A stretch of DNA of 64,000 nt from Burkholderia cenocepacia (GCF_014211915.1 NZ_CP060039.1:2356001-2420000); one strand, 5' to 3'; shown: positions 19,601 through 27,764, counted from the first letter of the stretch. Numbers and translations: made by a program. The notes: generated by a model from the letters alone, not told the origin.

Positions 19601-20314
19601 ACCGCCGAGCGCTTCGTGCCCGATCCGTTCGTGCCGGGCGCCCGCATGTACCGCACCGGCGACCTCGCACGACGGCGCGCGGACGGCGCGCTCGACTACC
19701 TCGGCCGCGTCGACACGCAGGTGAAGCTGCGCGGCCAGCGGATCGAGCCGGGCGAGATCGAGGCGCTGCTGCGCGCGGCGCCGGGTGTCAACGATGCGGT
19801 CGTGATCGTGCGCGACGAGCAACTGATCGGCTATGTCGCCCGCGGCGACGCCGGCCCGCTCGACCGTACGGCCCTGCTCGACGCACTGCGTGCGCAACTG
19901 CCGGCGTACATGGTGCCGTCGCAGCTGATCGAGCTCGACGCGTTGCCCGTCACGCCGAACGGCAAGTGCGACCGCCATGCGCTGCCCGCGCCGGTGCGTG
20001 AAGCAACCGAAGCCGTCGAACTCGCGACCGACACCGAACGCGCGCTCGCCGACATCTGGCAACGCGTGCTGCACGTGGACGCGATCGGCCGCGACGGCGA
20101 TTTCTTCCTGCTCGGCGGCCACTCGCTACTCGCGACGCAGGCCCACGCGCAGGCCAACCTGCACTGGGGGCTTGCGCTGCCGCTGCGCACGCTGTTCGAC
20201 ACGCGCACGCTGGCGCGCTGCGCGGAAGCGATCGACGCGGCCTGCGCGGCACGCGGCGCGACCGATGCGGCGAGCGCGATCGACGCGCTGCTCGGCGAAC
20301 TGGAAACCCAATAA
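10649..20314 (+). CDS. orbI: Ornibactin non-ribosomal peptide synthetase OrbI (three modules)
   Basis: This 3221-residue NRPS has the order A-T-C-A-T-E-C-A-T. Carrier-protein serines are at about S559, S1628 and S3159. Condensation motifs HHxxxDG lie at 761-767 and 2290-2296, and the epimerization motif at 1813-1819. By GrsA alignment read by eye, A2 has code residues DLTKVGHVG (aspartate type) and A3 has DVWHVSLID (serine type). A1 reads DAEAAGGIS, plausible for N5-modified ornithine. Together with the E domain this gives acyl-hydroxyornithine, D-(hydroxy)Asp and Ser, the first three residues of ornibactin. There is no starter C domain, fitting side-chain rather than N-terminal acylation. 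AAGGA precedes the ATG at 10649; an ATG two codons later is possible. Confidence 0.95.
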   Translation: MHMTSFPTALHHRIRELARVAPDAPAIAVPFQNDLRLSRGALDARASQLARQLRAAGVGAEVRVGVCVERSGELFVALLAVLKAGGVFVPLDPRHPAARLDWIVQDAQLRHGIVDAAGRAALGTPFEHVFDVTAEASGVAQDHGFDDDTVAVHPRSAAYMIYTSGSTGTPKAVVVEHGPLAAHCDALAAALPIEAGVRLLHFASVNFDAAHECWLAPLAVGAGIVVAPPQPFAPVDAHTLMVREAVNVAAFPPPYLREFAAVAARDGVPPALRVLAFGGEALPQQAFEFVRRTFPAVRLINGYGPTEAVISPMLWPVEPGETPALAADDAYASLPIGRVIGPRVARIDDADADGVGELLLGGVCVARGYHGRPALTAERFVPDADGEPGARVYRTGDLARLRDDGAYDYLGRLDDQVQVRGVRVEPAEIAACLRSHPAVADAAVIADTANGPTRLIACVALRATADDAALKAHVAAQLPAAWQPHRFVRCDALPYTLNGKLDRAALRERIAAARDTSQAAGDAPRTPTEQQIAGLWQTLLGLDVMPSRDDRFFALGADSLAAMQLQAAIRAAVRVNLRLDTLFADPALAELADTVDGAERETSEPLVTITARRTPADAAASDAPYVDRAASLAQQRFWVLAQTRDASAAYHIAAHWTIDGVLDRDALQRALDHVIGRHEAWRTTLVDNDDGVVMQRIHAHLPVSIAAVDLRDQPQAARDAQAARLAERDAAVPFDLARGPLLRATLVVLADDRHRLLLTAHHAITDGWSSRCAFDELSAAYRAYAEGREPSLPALPIQYADYADWQRDMLAGGEGERQLDYWRDALRDVPGPLALPVDRQPGATRTLHGARVSVRLPDAVAADVRQLARDAQATVFTVLLAALDAWLSRLTGETDVVVAVPVAHRQRPETRALLGLFLNTVALRVRVAPTLPFRALVDAARTAALDAVAHQDVPFERVVDAVKPPVKRGDEWLRVKFAQQFDARHDSVLPGATAVATPGPDLAARFDFALDFTDDANGIELVAAYATDCIEADTARAWLDSYAALVASAAHEPHATTAALPCDASAASRQPRDGRALRIEHADIVAAFARQAAAYPHRVALSDASISLTFAELDDASNRIARALTQRGVAAEAAVVVCIERSTRFVVGLLGALKAGALAVLLDPAQPAARLAAAAADCGARWALVAEPAAWPAGLDAQSLDVDALAQDATLAHAAGVRVAPHPEQGAYLIYTSGSTGTPKGVVVSHGALADYVQGMLDELAFAPDASFAMVSTVAADLGHTTLFGALCAGRTLHLLPAACAFDPDLFADEMRRREVGVLKIVPSHLQALLDARVPADVLPRHALVTGGETLTWALVARLAALAPACRVINHYGPTEATVGAIACDTASIAADARDPASGVPLGLPLPNARALVLDAFGACVPAGATGELYLGGPGVARGYLGRPAQTAERFVPDPFTPGARLYRTGDRVRLRTDGRLAFLGRIDDQVKIRGYRVEPGEVSAAVRAAGPIAQAETLAIEHDGRLRLATFVVMRDGVAFDEAAVRAALAATLPDYMVPAQFVALMRLPVTANGKIDRAALRELAAVPVAVASSDAPQGAVETVLADVWQAVLKAPKVGRDDNFFELGGDSILVLQVIARARKRGVRFTPKQLFDGPTVAELARIAKTDDTAVASNPAVAPATVTPAATPILTPAQQRFFALDIPHRGHWNQSVSFDVRGAFDADAFARAFDALLMHHDAFRQRFARGADGTWHASDAAKPYDALPFVEVAARDEADALARFDALQRRLDLGNGPLACACAARLPDGSTRLYLAIHHAIVDGVSWRILLDDLDGAYRAACERTPVRLSQPGLRADAWAARLARAATEPASPFAGEVTYWAGMAQGDDIVPDHPGAAATNADAGVVVQTIDAALTRAALTDAHAAYRTQTIELLGAALALALAGARGAASCRVELEGHGREALFDDADASRTIGWLTSHYPVTLPVAATARDTLCAVKDTLRAVPHKGLGFGVLARFGDTATRAALAAVPRPCVTFNYLGQFDAPRDATLVPRFGGTGVERDPQGPLGNALAIHAYLDTDGDGARTLKVHWVYGAPQFERATIDAFAERFATALRELVDACASRVAHRGAGATPGDFPLAQAAGLTQAAIERAPLDWRTIDDVYPLSPMQQGILFHALFAPGHASYVNQLVATATGLDADRLAAAFDASVARHDILRTSVMPDEAAPLQCVHRHARMPVEQLDWRTRGDTLDADFDAWLAADRTRGFDWREPPLMRLTLIRVTDDAWRVVWTRHHVLLDGWSTARLLADVLRDYRDPDAVSPFASRPALRYRDFIAWLGTRDRDADERFWTGRLARLDAPTLIAERTADRADAEMVTWRATLDADTTARVAQTARALKLTVNTLVQGAWALALQRMTHQPAVAFGATVAGRPDALADVDSVLGLFINTLPVITAPAPQQRAADWLQTLQRENAAAAEHAHTPLADIQRWARGSGGALFDTLVVFENYPVDDTARDADPHALALSGVRSIEATDFALTLVIESGAELTIDYGYDTARVDASQVETWHRAFACALDALARTPDALLGTLSIADEATRDALVRAQDTARTWPMEQRQPLHLQFADAARATPDAIALEYADAHGRVQRATYRELDAATSRIAAALRRRGVQPDTPVALCVERSFDMVMALVGVLKAGAAYLPVDPDYPAERIAYLLRDARPAVAITQAHLREQVEAALGEGADTQLLTVADLLADEAGDIADETAAIDDAQLAYLIYTSGSTGKPKGAGNTHGALANRIAWMQHAYRLTRDDVVLHKTPFGFDVSVWEFVWPLAIGAKLAIAAPGDHRDPARLAAAIHAHGVTVLHFVPSMLAAFAAHLDDFSAAAQCDSVRLIVASGEALAPELVAKMARLLPNATLVNLYGPTEAAIDVSHWTCGPDDAHAVAVPIGHPIANLQLHVLDAAWQPVPAGATGELYLAGAGLARGYLGRPALTAERFVPDPFVPGARMYRTGDLARRRADGALDYLGRVDTQVKLRGQRIEPGEIEALLRAAPGVNDAVVIVRDEQLIGYVARGDAGPLDRTALLDALRAQLPAYMVPSQLIELDALPVTPNGKCDRHALPAPVREATEAVELATDTERALADIWQRVLHVDAIGRDGDFFLLGGHSLLATQAHAQANLHWGLALPLRTLFDTRTLARCAEAIDAACAARGATDAASAIDALLGELETQ

Positions 20315-20323
20315 GGACGACGG

Positions 20324-23300
20324 ATGACGAAGGTTCAACCCGACTGGCTGGCGCTCGCGACGCGTTTCGCGCAACTGCCCGACGCGCAGCGCGCGGTCTT
20401 CATCGACAAGCTCGGCGCGGCCGGCATCGACTTCCGCGTGCTGCCGATCCCGCCGCGCACGCCGCGCAGCGACCGCGTGCCGGCATCGTTCGCGCAGACG
20501 CGGCTGTGGTTGCACGCGCGGCTGATCGATGCGCCGGACGCGTATCACATCACCGAGCGCCTCGCGCTGACGGGCCCGCTCGACGGGCATGCGCTGCGTC
20601 TTGCGTGCGATGCGCTGATCGCGCGCCATGAGGCGCTGCGCACGACCTTCGACGAAGCGCAGGACGGCGTCGCGCAGACGATCCACGCGCCGTTGCGCTG
20701 CCCGTGGCGCGAAACCGATCTCGAAGCGTTGCCGGACGCGCAGCGCGCAGCGCGCGCGGAAGCCGTCGCGACGGCCGACGAAGCCGAACCGTTCGATCTC
20801 GGCACGGCGCCGCTCGTGCGCGCGCATCTGGTCCGCTTCGACGCGACGCATCACTGGCTCGCACTGACCGTCCATCACATCGTGTCGGACGGCTGGTCGT
20901 CGGGCGTGATGCTGGAAGAACTCGCGGCGTTCTATCGCGCGTATGCGTCCGACCGGCCGGTGCCGCTCGCGCCGCTGCCGATCCAGTACGCCGACTACGC
21001 GCTGTGGCAGCGCCGCTGGCTCGATGCCGGCGAGCGCGACCGTCAGCTCGCGTTCTGGCGCGAACGGCTCGATCCGCAGCGCGGCGTGCTGACGCTGCCG
21101 GGCGCGACCGCGCGGCCGGCCCGTCGCAGTGCGCGCGGCGCGCGTCATGTGTTTTCGCTCGACGCACGTATCGGTGCGCAGTTGCGCGCATTCGCGGCCG
21201 CATCCGGCGCGACGCCGTTCGCGGTGCTGCTCGCCGCGCTCGATGCGCTGCTGGCGCGCGCAACCGGCGACGCCAGGATCTGCGTCGGCGTGCCGGCCGC
21301 GAACCGCGAGCGCGCGGAAGTCGCCGGCCTGATCGGCTTCTTCGTCAACACGCTCGCGATCGACGTCGACGTGCCCGCGCACGGCGATTTCTCGTCGCTG
21401 GTCGCGCGTACGCAGCGCGCACTCGTCGACGCGCAGATGCACCAGGACGTGCCGTTCGAGCAGGTGGTCGATGCGCTCGGCGTGCCGCGCAGCGCGAGCC
21501 ACCATCCGCTGTTCCAGGTGATGGCCGCGTACGGCGAACGCCGCGCGCTGCCGGCCCTCGGCGCGGCGTCGGCCGCGTTGCTGCCGTCCGGCACGCCGTC
21601 CGCGAAATTCGACCTGACGCTGTCCGTCGAAGCGACGCCGGACGGCACGTTCGACGCCGCCTTCATCTACGCGCTCGACCTGTTCGACGCGGATGCGATC
21701 ACGCGGCTGGCCGCGCGCTTCGTCACGCTGCTGACCGACGCGCTCGCGCGCCCGGATCTGCCGATCGGCGATCTCGACTGGCTGCCTGCCGACGAACGCG
21801 CACAGCTCTTCGCATGGAACGCGCCGGCGGGCGCGACCGAGGCCGAGCCGTTCGTACCGGTGCATGCACGCATCGCCGCCCATGCGCACGCGCGGCCCGA
21901 CGCACGCGGCGTCGCCGATATCGACCGCGCATTGACGCGCGGCGAAGTCGATGCCCGTGCCGCACGTTTGGCGCGCCATCTGGTGGCGGCCGGCGTGCGG
22001 CACGAGATGCGCGTGGGCGTTGCGCTGCAGCGCTCGGTCGATCTGCTCGTCGCGCTGATCGCGGTGCTGAAGTCGGGCGCCGCGTTCGTGCCGCTCGATC
22101 CGGCGCATCCGCGCGAACGGCTCGCGCAGATCGTCGGCGATGCGGCCATCGCGCACGTGCTGACCGACGCCGCGAGCGCCGCGTCGCTGCCCGACTTGCC
22201 TGAACTGCGCATCTGGCGCGCGGACGCAATCGACGCGCTCGACGAAGCCGCGCACGTCGCGCTGCCGGACGTGCTGCCCGGTCACGCGGCGTATGCGATC
22301 TACACGTCGGGTTCGACCGGCAAGCCGAAGGGCGTGATCGTCGACCACGCGTCGTTCGCGCTGCATTGCGCGGCGATCGCCGAGCGCTACGGCGCGGGTG
22401 AAAACGACGTGTTCCTGTTGTTCCAGTCGGTGAATTTCGACGGCGCGCACGAAGGCTGGTTTTCGCAATACATGTCGGGCGCCGCCGTGTCGGTGACGGC
22501 CGACGTGCTGTGGCCGCCCGCGCAGACCTGCGCGATGATGATCCGCGACGGGGTGACGATGACCTACGTGCCGCCCGGCTGCGCGGCCCAGCTCGCGGAA
22601 TGGGCGCTTGCGCACGGCGCACCGCCGACGCTGCGTTCGCTGACCGTCGGCGGCGAGGCGACGTCGCGCGAGGCGTTCGCGATGCTGCGCCGCGCGCTGC
22701 CGAACGTACGCATGGTCAACGGTTACGGCCCGACCGAAACGGTCATCACGCCGACGCTGTGGATGTTCCGGCCCGGCGACGCGCTCGCGAAGCTCGGCGA
22801 CGCCGCGTATCTGCCGATCGGCACGCTGGTCGGCGCGCGCACCGCGCACGTGCTCGACGCTCGGCTGCATCCGCTGCCGGTCGGCGTGATCGGCGAACTG
22901 TACCTGGGCGGCGAGGGCATCGGCGTCGCGCGCGGCTACCTCGACCGTCCGGCGCTGACCGCCGAGCGCTTCGTGCCCGATCCGTACGGCGCGCCGGGCG
23001 CGCGACTGTACCGTACCGGCGACCTCGTGCGGCGCCGCGCGAACGGCGTGTTCGATTTCATCGGCCGCGTCGATCACCAGGTGAAGCTGCGCGGCCTGCG
23101 CATCGAACTCGGCGAAATCGAAGCGCAGCTCGCCGCGCACGATGCGGTGCGCGAAGCCTGCGCGGTCGTGCACGGGCAGGGCGCGCTCGCGCAGCTCGTC
23201 GCGTACGTCGAGCTGACCGCCGAGGCGCAGGCGGCCGCGCAGCCGGTCGAAGCCGCGACGCTCGACGCGCATCTGCGTCGCACGCTGCCCGATTACATGG

Positions 23301-25312
23301 TGCCCGCGCAACTGATCGTGCTCGACGCGCTGCCGCGCAACGCGAACAGCAAGGTCGACCGTGCGCGGCTGCCGGCGCCGGTGCGCGTCGAACGTGCGTA
23401 CGAGGCGCCGCACGACGGCGACGAAGCCGCGCTCGCGGCGATCTGGTGCGACGTGCTGAACCTGGAGCGGGTCGGCCGCGGCGACCACTTCTTCGATCTC
23501 GGTGGTCATTCGCTCGCCGCCGTGCGTGTCGCGACGCGCGTGGCCGAACGGCTCGGCCGGGACGTGCCGGTGCGCGCGCTGTTCGAGGCGCCCGTGCTCG
23601 CGCAATACGCGCGGCAGGTGGCCGATGCGCCGCGCGCCGCACATACCGGCGCCACGGCGCCGGGCGTCGCGGTGGCCAAACCGGACGCGCACGGCGTGTG
23701 GCCGCTGTCGCCCGCGCAGCTCGGCCTGTGGTTCCTGTGGCGTGCGCAGCCGGACAGCGCCGCGTACAACATTCCGGTCGCGCTGCGTGTGCGCGGCCCG
23801 CTCGATGTCGACGCGCTGCGCGCCGCGTTCGCGGATGCGGCAGCCATGCATCCGGCGCTGCGTGCACGGCTCGTCGCACGCGACGGCGCGCTGCCGGGCC
23901 AGCGGATCGACGCAGACGTTGCCGTCGACCTGCCGGTGATCGACCTGTCGGCGCACGCCGATGTGCTGGCCCGCGCGGCCGCGCTGACCGACGAGGATGC
24001 GCTCGCGCCGTTCGACCTCGCGGCCGACGCGCCGCTGTGGCGCGCCCGCGTGTTGCGGCTCGGGGCGGACGATCACGTGCTGTCGGTGACGATCCATCAC
24101 ATCGTGTCGGATGGCGAATCGATCGAGCTGTGGCTGGACGCGGTGCGTGCCCGTTATGTCGCCCGCGTGCAGCGCGGCGCCGCCCCGGTCGACGAAGCAG
24201 TCGAACCGGCCGCACAGCCGCTCGTGCTGCCCGCGCCGTGCCATCCGGCGCGCGTCGCGTACTGGCGCGATGCGCTCGCCGATCTGCCGTCGCGCGTGTT
24301 GCCGCAGCGCACCGATGCGCCGGCCGTGCCGCAATGGCGTGCGGCCCGCATCGCGTTCGAATTCGATACGCAGCTGATTCGCGCCGCGCGCGACGCAGCG
24401 TCGGCCTCGCACGCGACGCTGCCGATGCTGCTGCACGCGGCGCTCAACACGGCACTGTTCCGCACGACGGGCGTGGCCGACCAGCCGGTCGGCGTGCTCG
24501 CGTCGACGCGCGAGCTCACGGGCGACGCGGCGCGTACCGCGCTGGGCCTCTTCATCAACTCGGTCGTCGTGCGCACGCGGATCGACCCGGCCGCGCGCCG
24601 CGCCGACGTGCTGGCGCAAGTGCGCGACACGGCGCTCGCCGCGTATGCGCATGCCGACGTGCCGTTCGCCGACGTCGTCGCCGCGCTGCGCGCGCCGCGC
24701 GCCGCGCAGGCCAATCCGCTGTTCCAGGTGATGTTCAACTACCTGCGCCCGACCGGCGCGGCCGCACGCGACTGGGCCGGCCTGTCGCTGGCCGAATTCG
24801 ACGACGTGCGCCATCGCGTCGTGTTCACGCTGGAACTGGACGTCGTCGAGCATCCGGACGGCCGCGTGAGCGCCGCGTTTTCGTATGCGGATGAACTGCT
24901 CGCGCGCGATTTCGTCGAGGCGCTCGTCGATCTGTATCACGACGAAGTCGCGCGTTTCGCCGGTGCGTCGGAAGCGGCGCTGGGTGCACCGGATGCGCAC
25001 GCAGCCAAGCACACTGCGTTCGACGCGCGCGCCAACGGCGCGACCCGGCCGAACGCAACGCCTTCGCCTGCCGCCGCCGTGCTCGCCGCGCTGTGGTCGG
25101 ACACGTTCGCGACGGCCGCCCCCGAGCCCGATGCGGACCTGTTCGAAGCCGGCGCGACGTCGTTCGACGTCGTGCGCTTCGTCGACGCGGCCGGCCGTGC
25201 CGGCCATGCGCTGACGGTGGCCGACGTGTTCGCGGCACCGACGCTCGCGGCCCTCGGCGCGCGGCTCGATGCGCACGCGGAAACGGGGCAGGAGGCGCGC
25301 CATGCTGGCTGA
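20324..25312 (+). CDS. orbJ: Ornibactin non-ribosomal peptide synthetase OrbJ (terminal module)
   Basis: This 1662-residue NRPS has the order C-A-T-C-T. HHIVSDG motifs are at 184-190 and 1258-1264, and carrier serines at S1063 (LGGHS) and about S1613 (AGATS). The A domain code reads DGEYTGGIT, resembling the first A domain of OrbI in its DxE...GG pattern. That fits N5-formyl-N5-hydroxyornithine, the fourth residue. There is no thioesterase. The second C domain followed by a carrier domain ends the line, and family knowledge of ornibactin suggests it joins the peptide to putrescine (1,4-diaminobutane) for release. It follows orbI by 9 nt and overlaps orbK by 11 nt. Confidence 0.94.
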   Translation: MTKVQPDWLALATRFAQLPDAQRAVFIDKLGAAGIDFRVLPIPPRTPRSDRVPASFAQTRLWLHARLIDAPDAYHITERLALTGPLDGHALRLACDALIARHEALRTTFDEAQDGVAQTIHAPLRCPWRETDLEALPDAQRAARAEAVATADEAEPFDLGTAPLVRAHLVRFDATHHWLALTVHHIVSDGWSSGVMLEELAAFYRAYASDRPVPLAPLPIQYADYALWQRRWLDAGERDRQLAFWRERLDPQRGVLTLPGATARPARRSARGARHVFSLDARIGAQLRAFAAASGATPFAVLLAALDALLARATGDARICVGVPAANRERAEVAGLIGFFVNTLAIDVDVPAHGDFSSLVARTQRALVDAQMHQDVPFEQVVDALGVPRSASHHPLFQVMAAYGERRALPALGAASAALLPSGTPSAKFDLTLSVEATPDGTFDAAFIYALDLFDADAITRLAARFVTLLTDALARPDLPIGDLDWLPADERAQLFAWNAPAGATEAEPFVPVHARIAAHAHARPDARGVADIDRALTRGEVDARAARLARHLVAAGVRHEMRVGVALQRSVDLLVALIAVLKSGAAFVPLDPAHPRERLAQIVGDAAIAHVLTDAASAASLPDLPELRIWRADAIDALDEAAHVALPDVLPGHAAYAIYTSGSTGKPKGVIVDHASFALHCAAIAERYGAGENDVFLLFQSVNFDGAHEGWFSQYMSGAAVSVTADVLWPPAQTCAMMIRDGVTMTYVPPGCAAQLAEWALAHGAPPTLRSLTVGGEATSREAFAMLRRALPNVRMVNGYGPTETVITPTLWMFRPGDALAKLGDAAYLPIGTLVGARTAHVLDARLHPLPVGVIGELYLGGEGIGVARGYLDRPALTAERFVPDPYGAPGARLYRTGDLVRRRANGVFDFIGRVDHQVKLRGLRIELGEIEAQLAAHDAVREACAVVHGQGALAQLVAYVELTAEAQAAAQPVEAATLDAHLRRTLPDYMVPAQLIVLDALPRNANSKVDRARLPAPVRVERAYEAPHDGDEAALAAIWCDVLNLERVGRGDHFFDLGGHSLAAVRVATRVAERLGRDVPVRALFEAPVLAQYARQVADAPRAAHTGATAPGVAVAKPDAHGVWPLSPAQLGLWFLWRAQPDSAAYNIPVALRVRGPLDVDALRAAFADAAAMHPALRARLVARDGALPGQRIDADVAVDLPVIDLSAHADVLARAAALTDEDALAPFDLAADAPLWRARVLRLGADDHVLSVTIHHIVSDGESIELWLDAVRARYVARVQRGAAPVDEAVEPAAQPLVLPAPCHPARVAYWRDALADLPSRVLPQRTDAPAVPQWRAARIAFEFDTQLIRAARDAASASHATLPMLLHAALNTALFRTTGVADQPVGVLASTRELTGDAARTALGLFINSVVVRTRIDPAARRADVLAQVRDTALAAYAHADVPFADVVAALRAPRAAQANPLFQVMFNYLRPTGAAARDWAGLSLAEFDDVRHRVVFTLELDVVEHPDGRVSAAFSYADELLARDFVEALVDLYHDEVARFAGASEAALGAPDAHAAKHTAFDARANGATRPNATPSPAAAVLAALWSDTFATAAPEPDADLFEAGATSFDVVRFVDAAGRAGHALTVADVFAAPTLAALGARLDAHAETGQEARHAG

Positions 25313-26333
25313 AGTGCGTCCGGACGGATTCACGATGCTCGATACCTACCGTCTCGCGTTCGCGGACGGCCTGTTCGCCGTGCGCGACGGCGTGGAGATC
25401 CGCGTCGCGCAGGGCGACGGCATCGGCGCGCAGTTGCTGCGCGCGCAGCTCGGCGACGACGGCGCGCTGCGCCTCGTCGCGTACAACCATCGAGCGGCGC
25501 CGGCCGACCAGCGACGGGCGCTGCTGGCCGCCCTGGCCGCGGCGTTTTCGGACAGCGCGTGCCACGCGGCGATCCGGCTCGACCCGGCCGCATGGCCGGC
25601 CGTCGCGCTGGATGCGCTGCGCGCGAGCGGCGTCCTCGCCGACGGCGGCCGCTGCCTGCGTGACGGCTGGGCGCAACAGGCCGACCTGTGGCGCGTCGAC
25701 CCGCCTCTGCCGTGCGCGACGCTGCCAACGATCACCGACGGCCGGCGTCATCCGCGCCGGCCGCCCGCACCGCGCGGCGATGTCTATGCGCGCGATCTGC
25801 CGGCGCTCGGCGTGCGCTTCACGTTGCGCGGCTGGCAGCCGGCGGAGGACACCGACCGACTCGTGCGCTGGTTCGACGAGCCGCGCGTGCGCGACGGCTG
25901 GCCGGGCGCGCAGCCCGCGCCCCGCGGCACGGAAGGCCCGCAGGAAACCGATCCGCACGTGACGCCGCTGGTCGGCTGTTTCGACGGCGAGCCGTTCGCG
26001 TATTTCGAGGTGTTCTGGCTGAAGGAGGACGCGCTCGGGCCGCACGTCGCGGCGGGCGACTACGACCGCGGGCTGCGGATGCTGGTCGGCGAGCCGCGCT
26101 GGCGCGGCGCGCATCGCGTGGCCGGCTGGCTGCCGTCCGTCGTGCATTACCTGTTTCTCGACGACCTGCGTACCGAAGCGGTCGGCTGTGCCGTTCCGGC
26201 CGGCCACACGCGGGTTGCCGACCATCTCGCGCGGCATGGCTTCGCGCGGCAGCGCCGTCTCGCGCTGGCCGACGCGCAGCCGTTGTGGATGCGCACGCTG
26301 CGCGAGACGTTCTTCTCCGGCCGTCACGTCTGA
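25302..26333 (+). CDS. orbK: IucB-like acyltransferase homologue OrbK
   Basis: This 343-residue protein has a C-terminal half (about 150-343) of the IucB/hydroxyornithine acyltransferase GNAT family (YFEVFWLKEDALGP, GDYDRGLRMLVG). It is paralogous to OrbL, but two conserved histidines of OrbL are replaced: HPMIG becomes TPLVG (T221) and RGLHLLIG becomes RGLRMLVG (R259). The catalytic role may therefore be changed or lost. The ATG at 25302 follows an AGGAGG site and overlaps the orbJ end; longer in-frame starts would lie inside orbJ. The expected pathway step is acylation of the N5-hydroxyornithine side chain by a 3-hydroxy fatty acid, but OrbL is the better candidate. Confidence 0.82.
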   Translation: MLAEVRPDGFTMLDTYRLAFADGLFAVRDGVEIRVAQGDGIGAQLLRAQLGDDGALRLVAYNHRAAPADQRRALLAALAAAFSDSACHAAIRLDPAAWPAVALDALRASGVLADGGRCLRDGWAQQADLWRVDPPLPCATLPTITDGRRHPRRPPAPRGDVYARDLPALGVRFTLRGWQPAEDTDRLVRWFDEPRVRDGWPGAQPAPRGTEGPQETDPHVTPLVGCFDGEPFAYFEVFWLKEDALGPHVAAGDYDRGLRMLVGEPRWRGAHRVAGWLPSVVHYLFLDDLRTEAVGCAVPAGHTRVADHLARHGFARQRRLALADAQPLWMRTLRETFFSGRHV

Positions 26334-26365
26334 CGGGCCGGATTCACCGACAAGGAAGCTGAGAC

Positions 26366-27742
26366 ATGCAGAGAGAAACCGTATTCGACCTGATCGGCGT
26401 CGGCTTCGGGCCGTCGAATCTGGCGCTGGCCGTGCGCCTCGCGGAGCGCAGCAGCGCGCACACGCTCGCCCATTGCTTCATCGAGCGTCAGCCGGAATTC
26501 GGCTGGCATCGCGGGATGCTGCTCGACGACTGCCGGATGCAGATTTCGTTTCTGAAGGATCTCGTCACGATGCGCGATCCGAAAAGCCGCTACACGTTCA
26601 TCAACTATCTGTTCGAACGCGGCCGGCTGAACGAATTCGTCAACCTGAAGAACTTCTATCCGACCCGCGTCGAATTCCACGATTACCTGAGCTGGGTGGC
26701 CGATGCGTTCGACGATCGCGTCCATTACAGCGAGACCGTGCTGGGGATCGAACCGGTGCGCGGCGACGGCGCGAGGATCGACGCGCTGCGCGTGCTGTCG
26801 CGCGATGCGGCCGGCCACGAGCGTCAGCGCGTCACGCGCGCGCTGTCGGTCGGCGTCGGCGGCACGCCGGCGATTCCCGATGCGTTCGCCGCGCTCGGCC
26901 GCGACCGCGTGATCCATTCGTCGTCGTACCTGACCGACATCGACCGGCTCGTCGCGTCGCCCGACGGCGAGCGCCGCCGTGTCGCGGTGATCGGCGCGGG
27001 GCAGAGCGCGGCCGAAGTGTTCATCGACCTCGCACGCCGTTTCCCGCACGTCGACGCGAACCTCGTGATGCGTGCCGGCGCATTGAAGCCGGCCGACGAC
27101 AGCCCGTTCGTCAACGAAATCTTCAGCCCCGAATTCACCGACGTCGTCTATGCGCAGCCGCACGACGCGCGCCGCGCGCTGCTCGAACGCTATCGCGACA
27201 CGAACTATGCGGTGGTCGACCGGCCGCTGATCGAGCAGATCTACGAAATGCTGTACCTGCAGCGCATCGACGGCACGCCGCGTCATGCGCTGCTCGCGAA
27301 CAGCGCGATCGAGGCCGCGGTGCGCACCGCCGACGGCCGCATCGAGCTGACGTTGCGCGACCGGATGAGCGGCGCGACGCGCGTCGAGCGCTTCGATGCG
27401 CTCGTGCTCGCGACCGGCTACCGCCGCGACACGCATTCGGCGCTGCTCGAAGGGCTTGCGCCGCATCTGGGCGATGCGCTCACGCGCGGCGACGTCACAC
27501 GCGACTACCTGCTCGCGACGCCAGAGCACTTCGCGCCGCGCATCTACCTGCAAGGCTGCTGCGAAGACAGCCACGGCCTGTCCGACACGCTGCTGTCGGT
27601 ACTGGCGCGCCGCGCGGACGAAATCTGCGCGTCGCTCGAAGACGGGATCGCGCCCGCGCATGACGAAGGCGCGGCCCGGACCACGCATGAAAAACGACCG
27701 AACGACGGGGTGAGCGCGAGCCGCATGGCTTTCGCTCTTTGA
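26366..27742 (+). CDS. pvdA: L-ornithine N5-monooxygenase PvdA
   Basis: This 458-residue flavoprotein is of the SidA/PvdA/IucD family. The FAD-binding motif is GVGFGPSNLALA (11-22), the NADPH motif is GAGQSAAEVF near residue 210, and the C-terminal ATGYRRDTHSAL starts at A349. It hydroxylates the side-chain nitrogen of ornithine using NADPH and O2, the first committed step for both hydroxamate groups of ornibactin. The start at 26366 lies 32 nt after orbK with GGAAG upstream. Length and motifs are fully typical. Confidence 0.95.
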   Translation: MQRETVFDLIGVGFGPSNLALAVRLAERSSAHTLAHCFIERQPEFGWHRGMLLDDCRMQISFLKDLVTMRDPKSRYTFINYLFERGRLNEFVNLKNFYPTRVEFHDYLSWVADAFDDRVHYSETVLGIEPVRGDGARIDALRVLSRDAAGHERQRVTRALSVGVGGTPAIPDAFAALGRDRVIHSSSYLTDIDRLVASPDGERRRVAVIGAGQSAAEVFIDLARRFPHVDANLVMRAGALKPADDSPFVNEIFSPEFTDVVYAQPHDARRALLERYRDTNYAVVDRPLIEQIYEMLYLQRIDGTPRHALLANSAIEAAVRTADGRIELTLRDRMSGATRVERFDALVLATGYRRDTHSALLEGLAPHLGDALTRGDVTRDYLLATPEHFAPRIYLQGCCEDSHGLSDTLLSVLARRADEICASLEDGIAPAHDEGAARTTHEKRPNDGVSASRMAFAL

Positions 27743-27764
27743 CAAAGGCGCGGTCGGAGACCGC

